From Pseudomonas sp. Irchel 3H7 (GTDB lineage Bacteria > Pseudomonadota > Gammaproteobacteria > Pseudomonadales > Pseudomonadaceae), in NCBI RefSeq assembly GCF_900187605.1, contig NZ_FYEA01000012.1, positions 32,448 through 96,447 on the forward strand: a stretch of DNA of 64,000 nt, written 5' to 3'. This document shows positions 62,793 to 64,000 of this stretch, piece after piece. Position 1 is the stretch's first letter; every line of letters begins with the position of its first letter. The translations under genes and the position numbers were made by a program. The notes under the pieces were generated by a model that worked only from the letters and a program-made list of their open reading frames with translations, was not told the DNA's origin and did no database searches.

Positions 62793-62983
62793 CCCTCACC
62801 CTAGCCCTCCCGAAACGTCGGACCGCCCATAGGGAGAGGGGACCGACCCGGGGATATTGAGGAGTTACACCGAAGTGAAAGAGCTTTGTCGAATCCATAA
62901 TCGACCCGATTTTTCAGGTCGATGTTTGACGAAAGACACCTCGGTCAGTCCCCTCTCCCTCCGGGAGAGGGTTAGGGTGAGGG
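62793..62983. repeat. MITE-like element with 17-bp inverted ends
   Basis: CCCTCACCCTAGCCCTC (62793-62809) is repeated in inverted form as GAGGGTTAGGGTGAGGG (62967-62983), with one mismatch. A second nested pair (GGGAGAGGGGACCGACC and GGTCAGTCCCCTCTCCC) lies inside. The centre (about 62850-62935) is AT-richer and codes for nothing. No flanking duplication was recognised. It fills the gap between the convergent desaturase and arylsulfatase genes. Confidence 0.7.
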
Positions 62984-62999
62984 GCTTTTGACCTTGCCC

Positions 63000-64000
63000 T
63001 CAATCCGGCTGAAACGGCGACTCACTCAAGATCACCCCAGTCTCCTCGACATACTGCTGCCAATGCCCGATCAACGCGCTGAGCTTCTCCGGCTGACTCA
63101 GCGCCAGATCATGAATCTCCCCCGGATCATTACTCAAATCATACAGCTGCCAGGTCGCCGGCCCGATAGGCCCGGGAATCCACACCGCTTTCCACGACCC
63201 CTGGCGAATCGCCCGACGCCCGAACAATTCCCACCCCGTCACCGTGTGCTCGTCATGCACCTGCGCAGTCTCGCCGGACAAGAATCCCAACCACGATTTA
63301 CCACGCAACGGCGCCACCGATTTGCCGTGCCACAGCTTGCCCGGATGACGCACGCCGGCCAGATCGAGAATCGTCGGCGTGATGTCCATCACCGTGCCGA
63401 AACCATGGCTGATCTGCCCTTTGATCGCCAATTGCGGATAGTGCAACAGCGCCGGCACGCGAATCCCGCCTTCCGTGGTAAACGCCTTGAACAACCGCGA
63501 TGGCGCGGTCGCCACCTGCGCCCAGTTCGGCCCGTACCAGACATATGAATTGGCCCGACCAATGTTGTCGAGGCTGTTGTCGTAATGCTGGCTGAGGTAT
63601 GTCACCAATTCCGGACCGAACTTCGGAAACGCTTCCAGCAGCGCACCTTCGGCACCGTTGTCAGACATGAACAGGATGAACGTGTTATCGAGCTGCCCTT
63701 GCTGGCGCAGGTAATCGACGACCCGACCGATGTTCCAGTCCATGCGTTCGACCATCGCCGCGTAGACCTCCATGGCCCGCGCGGAAATCTGCTTTTGCTC
63801 GTCGCTCAATGCGTCCCACTGCTGGGTCAACTGAATCAGTGGATGCGGTTCGACGTCCGCCTCGATCAGACCGAGGGCTTTGAGTTTTTCCAGGCGTTCC
63901 AGGCGCAACACTTCAGGGCCCGCATCGTAGCGGCCACGGTATTTCTCGACGATCTCGGCGGGTGCCTGCAACGGCCAGTGCGGCGCGGAGAACGGTAGGT
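63000..64000 (-). CDS. Arylsulfatase, C-terminal part (5' end outside the window)
   Basis: The frame enters from the right edge with LPFSAPHWPLQAPAE, a typical sulfatase segment that follows the catalytic core, so about 333 C-terminal residues are visible. Sulfatase features are MDWNIGRVVDYL, FILFMSDNGAEG (metal-site Asp-Asn), KAFTTEGGIRVP and the C-terminal subdomain WQLYDLSNDPGEIHDLA. The enzyme frees sulfate from aryl or alkyl sulfate esters. The formylglycine motif CxPxR lies outside the window. It fits the sulfur-supply theme of the region but is far from the cys cluster. Confidence 0.9.
   Translation of the reverse strand, partial: LPFSAPHWPLQAPAEIVEKYRGRYDAGPEVLRLERLEKLKALGLIEADVEPHPLIQLTQQWDALSDEQKQISARAMEVYAAMVERMDWNIGRVVDYLRQQGQLDNTFILFMSDNGAEGALLEAFPKFGPELVTYLSQHYDNSLDNIGRANSYVWYGPNWAQVATAPSRLFKAFTTEGGIRVPALLHYPQLAIKGQISHGFGTVMDITPTILDLAGVRHPGKLWHGKSVAPLRGKSWLGFLSGETAQVHDEHTVTGWELFGRRAIRQGSWKAVWIPGPIGPATWQLYDLSNDPGEIHDLALSQPEKLSALIGHWQQYVEETGVILSESPFQPD

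Overview
The window comes from a Pseudomonas of the P. fluorescens group. The evidence is a LapA-type adhesin gene divergent from lapEBC, the block desA / GGDEF-EAL / oscA-sbp-cysTWA in the order known from P. aeruginosa (PA0286 to PA0280), gabD-gabT, a GC-rich base composition, and twelve paired palindromic REP elements of three sequence types that are typical of this group. No phage, integron, IS element, CRISPR array or rRNA gene was seen. The window opens inside lapA and closes inside an arylsulfatase gene.

Layout. 1-7.9 kb: N-terminal part of the giant adhesin LapA (minus strand) and its type I secretion machinery LapE-LapB-LapC. 8.2-10.9 kb: a TauD-type dioxygenase with an ABC importer ATPase and permease but no binding protein. 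11.1-16.5 kb: a LysR regulator and an MFS/HlyD/outer-membrane lipoprotein efflux system, whose last gene carries an in-frame REP pair at its 5' end. 16.5-20.8 kb: a glycosyltransferase, an NfeD-slipin pair, a YbaK-like deacylase, a DUF2789 protein and an orphan Phd/YefM antitoxin. 20.8-25.9 kb: a MarR-controlled FUSC / DUF1656 / HlyD / outer-membrane lipoprotein efflux operon. 26-28.4 kb: an unknown membrane protein and a YdgA (DUF945) protein. 28.7-35 kb: pgaABCD (poly-N-acetylglucosamine). 35.1-40.6 kb: a Rieske-type ferredoxin reductase, a secreted PEBP protein, a VWA lipoprotein / ECF sigma / membrane protein operon, and a small acidic protein. 40.7-45.5 kb: tRNA-Arg(CCG), gabD, gabT and a receiver-HDOD protein. 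45.5-54.3 kb: a diguanylate cyclase, desA, a PAS-GGDEF-EAL protein and the sulfate uptake cluster. 54.4-59 kb: an Mpo1-like protein, a Crp-family regulator, a periplasmic hydroxyisourate hydrolase plus a GlcG-like protein divergent from a two-component system. 59.1-64 kb: hipBA, an AraC regulator with a membrane desaturase, a MITE-like repeat and the arylsulfatase end.

Three themes run through the window. First, surface attachment: LapA with its export system, the Pga polysaccharide system, and two c-di-GMP enzymes that could act on both. Second, sulfur supply: sulfate import, a putative sulfonate operon and an arylsulfatase, with palindromic promoter regions consistent with sulfur-starvation control. 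Third, envelope defence: two complete tripartite efflux operons and a module closely resembling E. coli HprSR-hiuH, which is linked to peroxide and copper stress.

The main points for follow-up are the near-perfect HprR/CusR-type box between the hydroxyisourate hydrolase operon and the two-component genes, the VWA-ECF-membrane protein operon, the REP pair inside an outer-membrane lipoprotein gene, the importer without a binding protein, paired hipBA operators, and a 191-bp repeat with 17-bp inverted ends.
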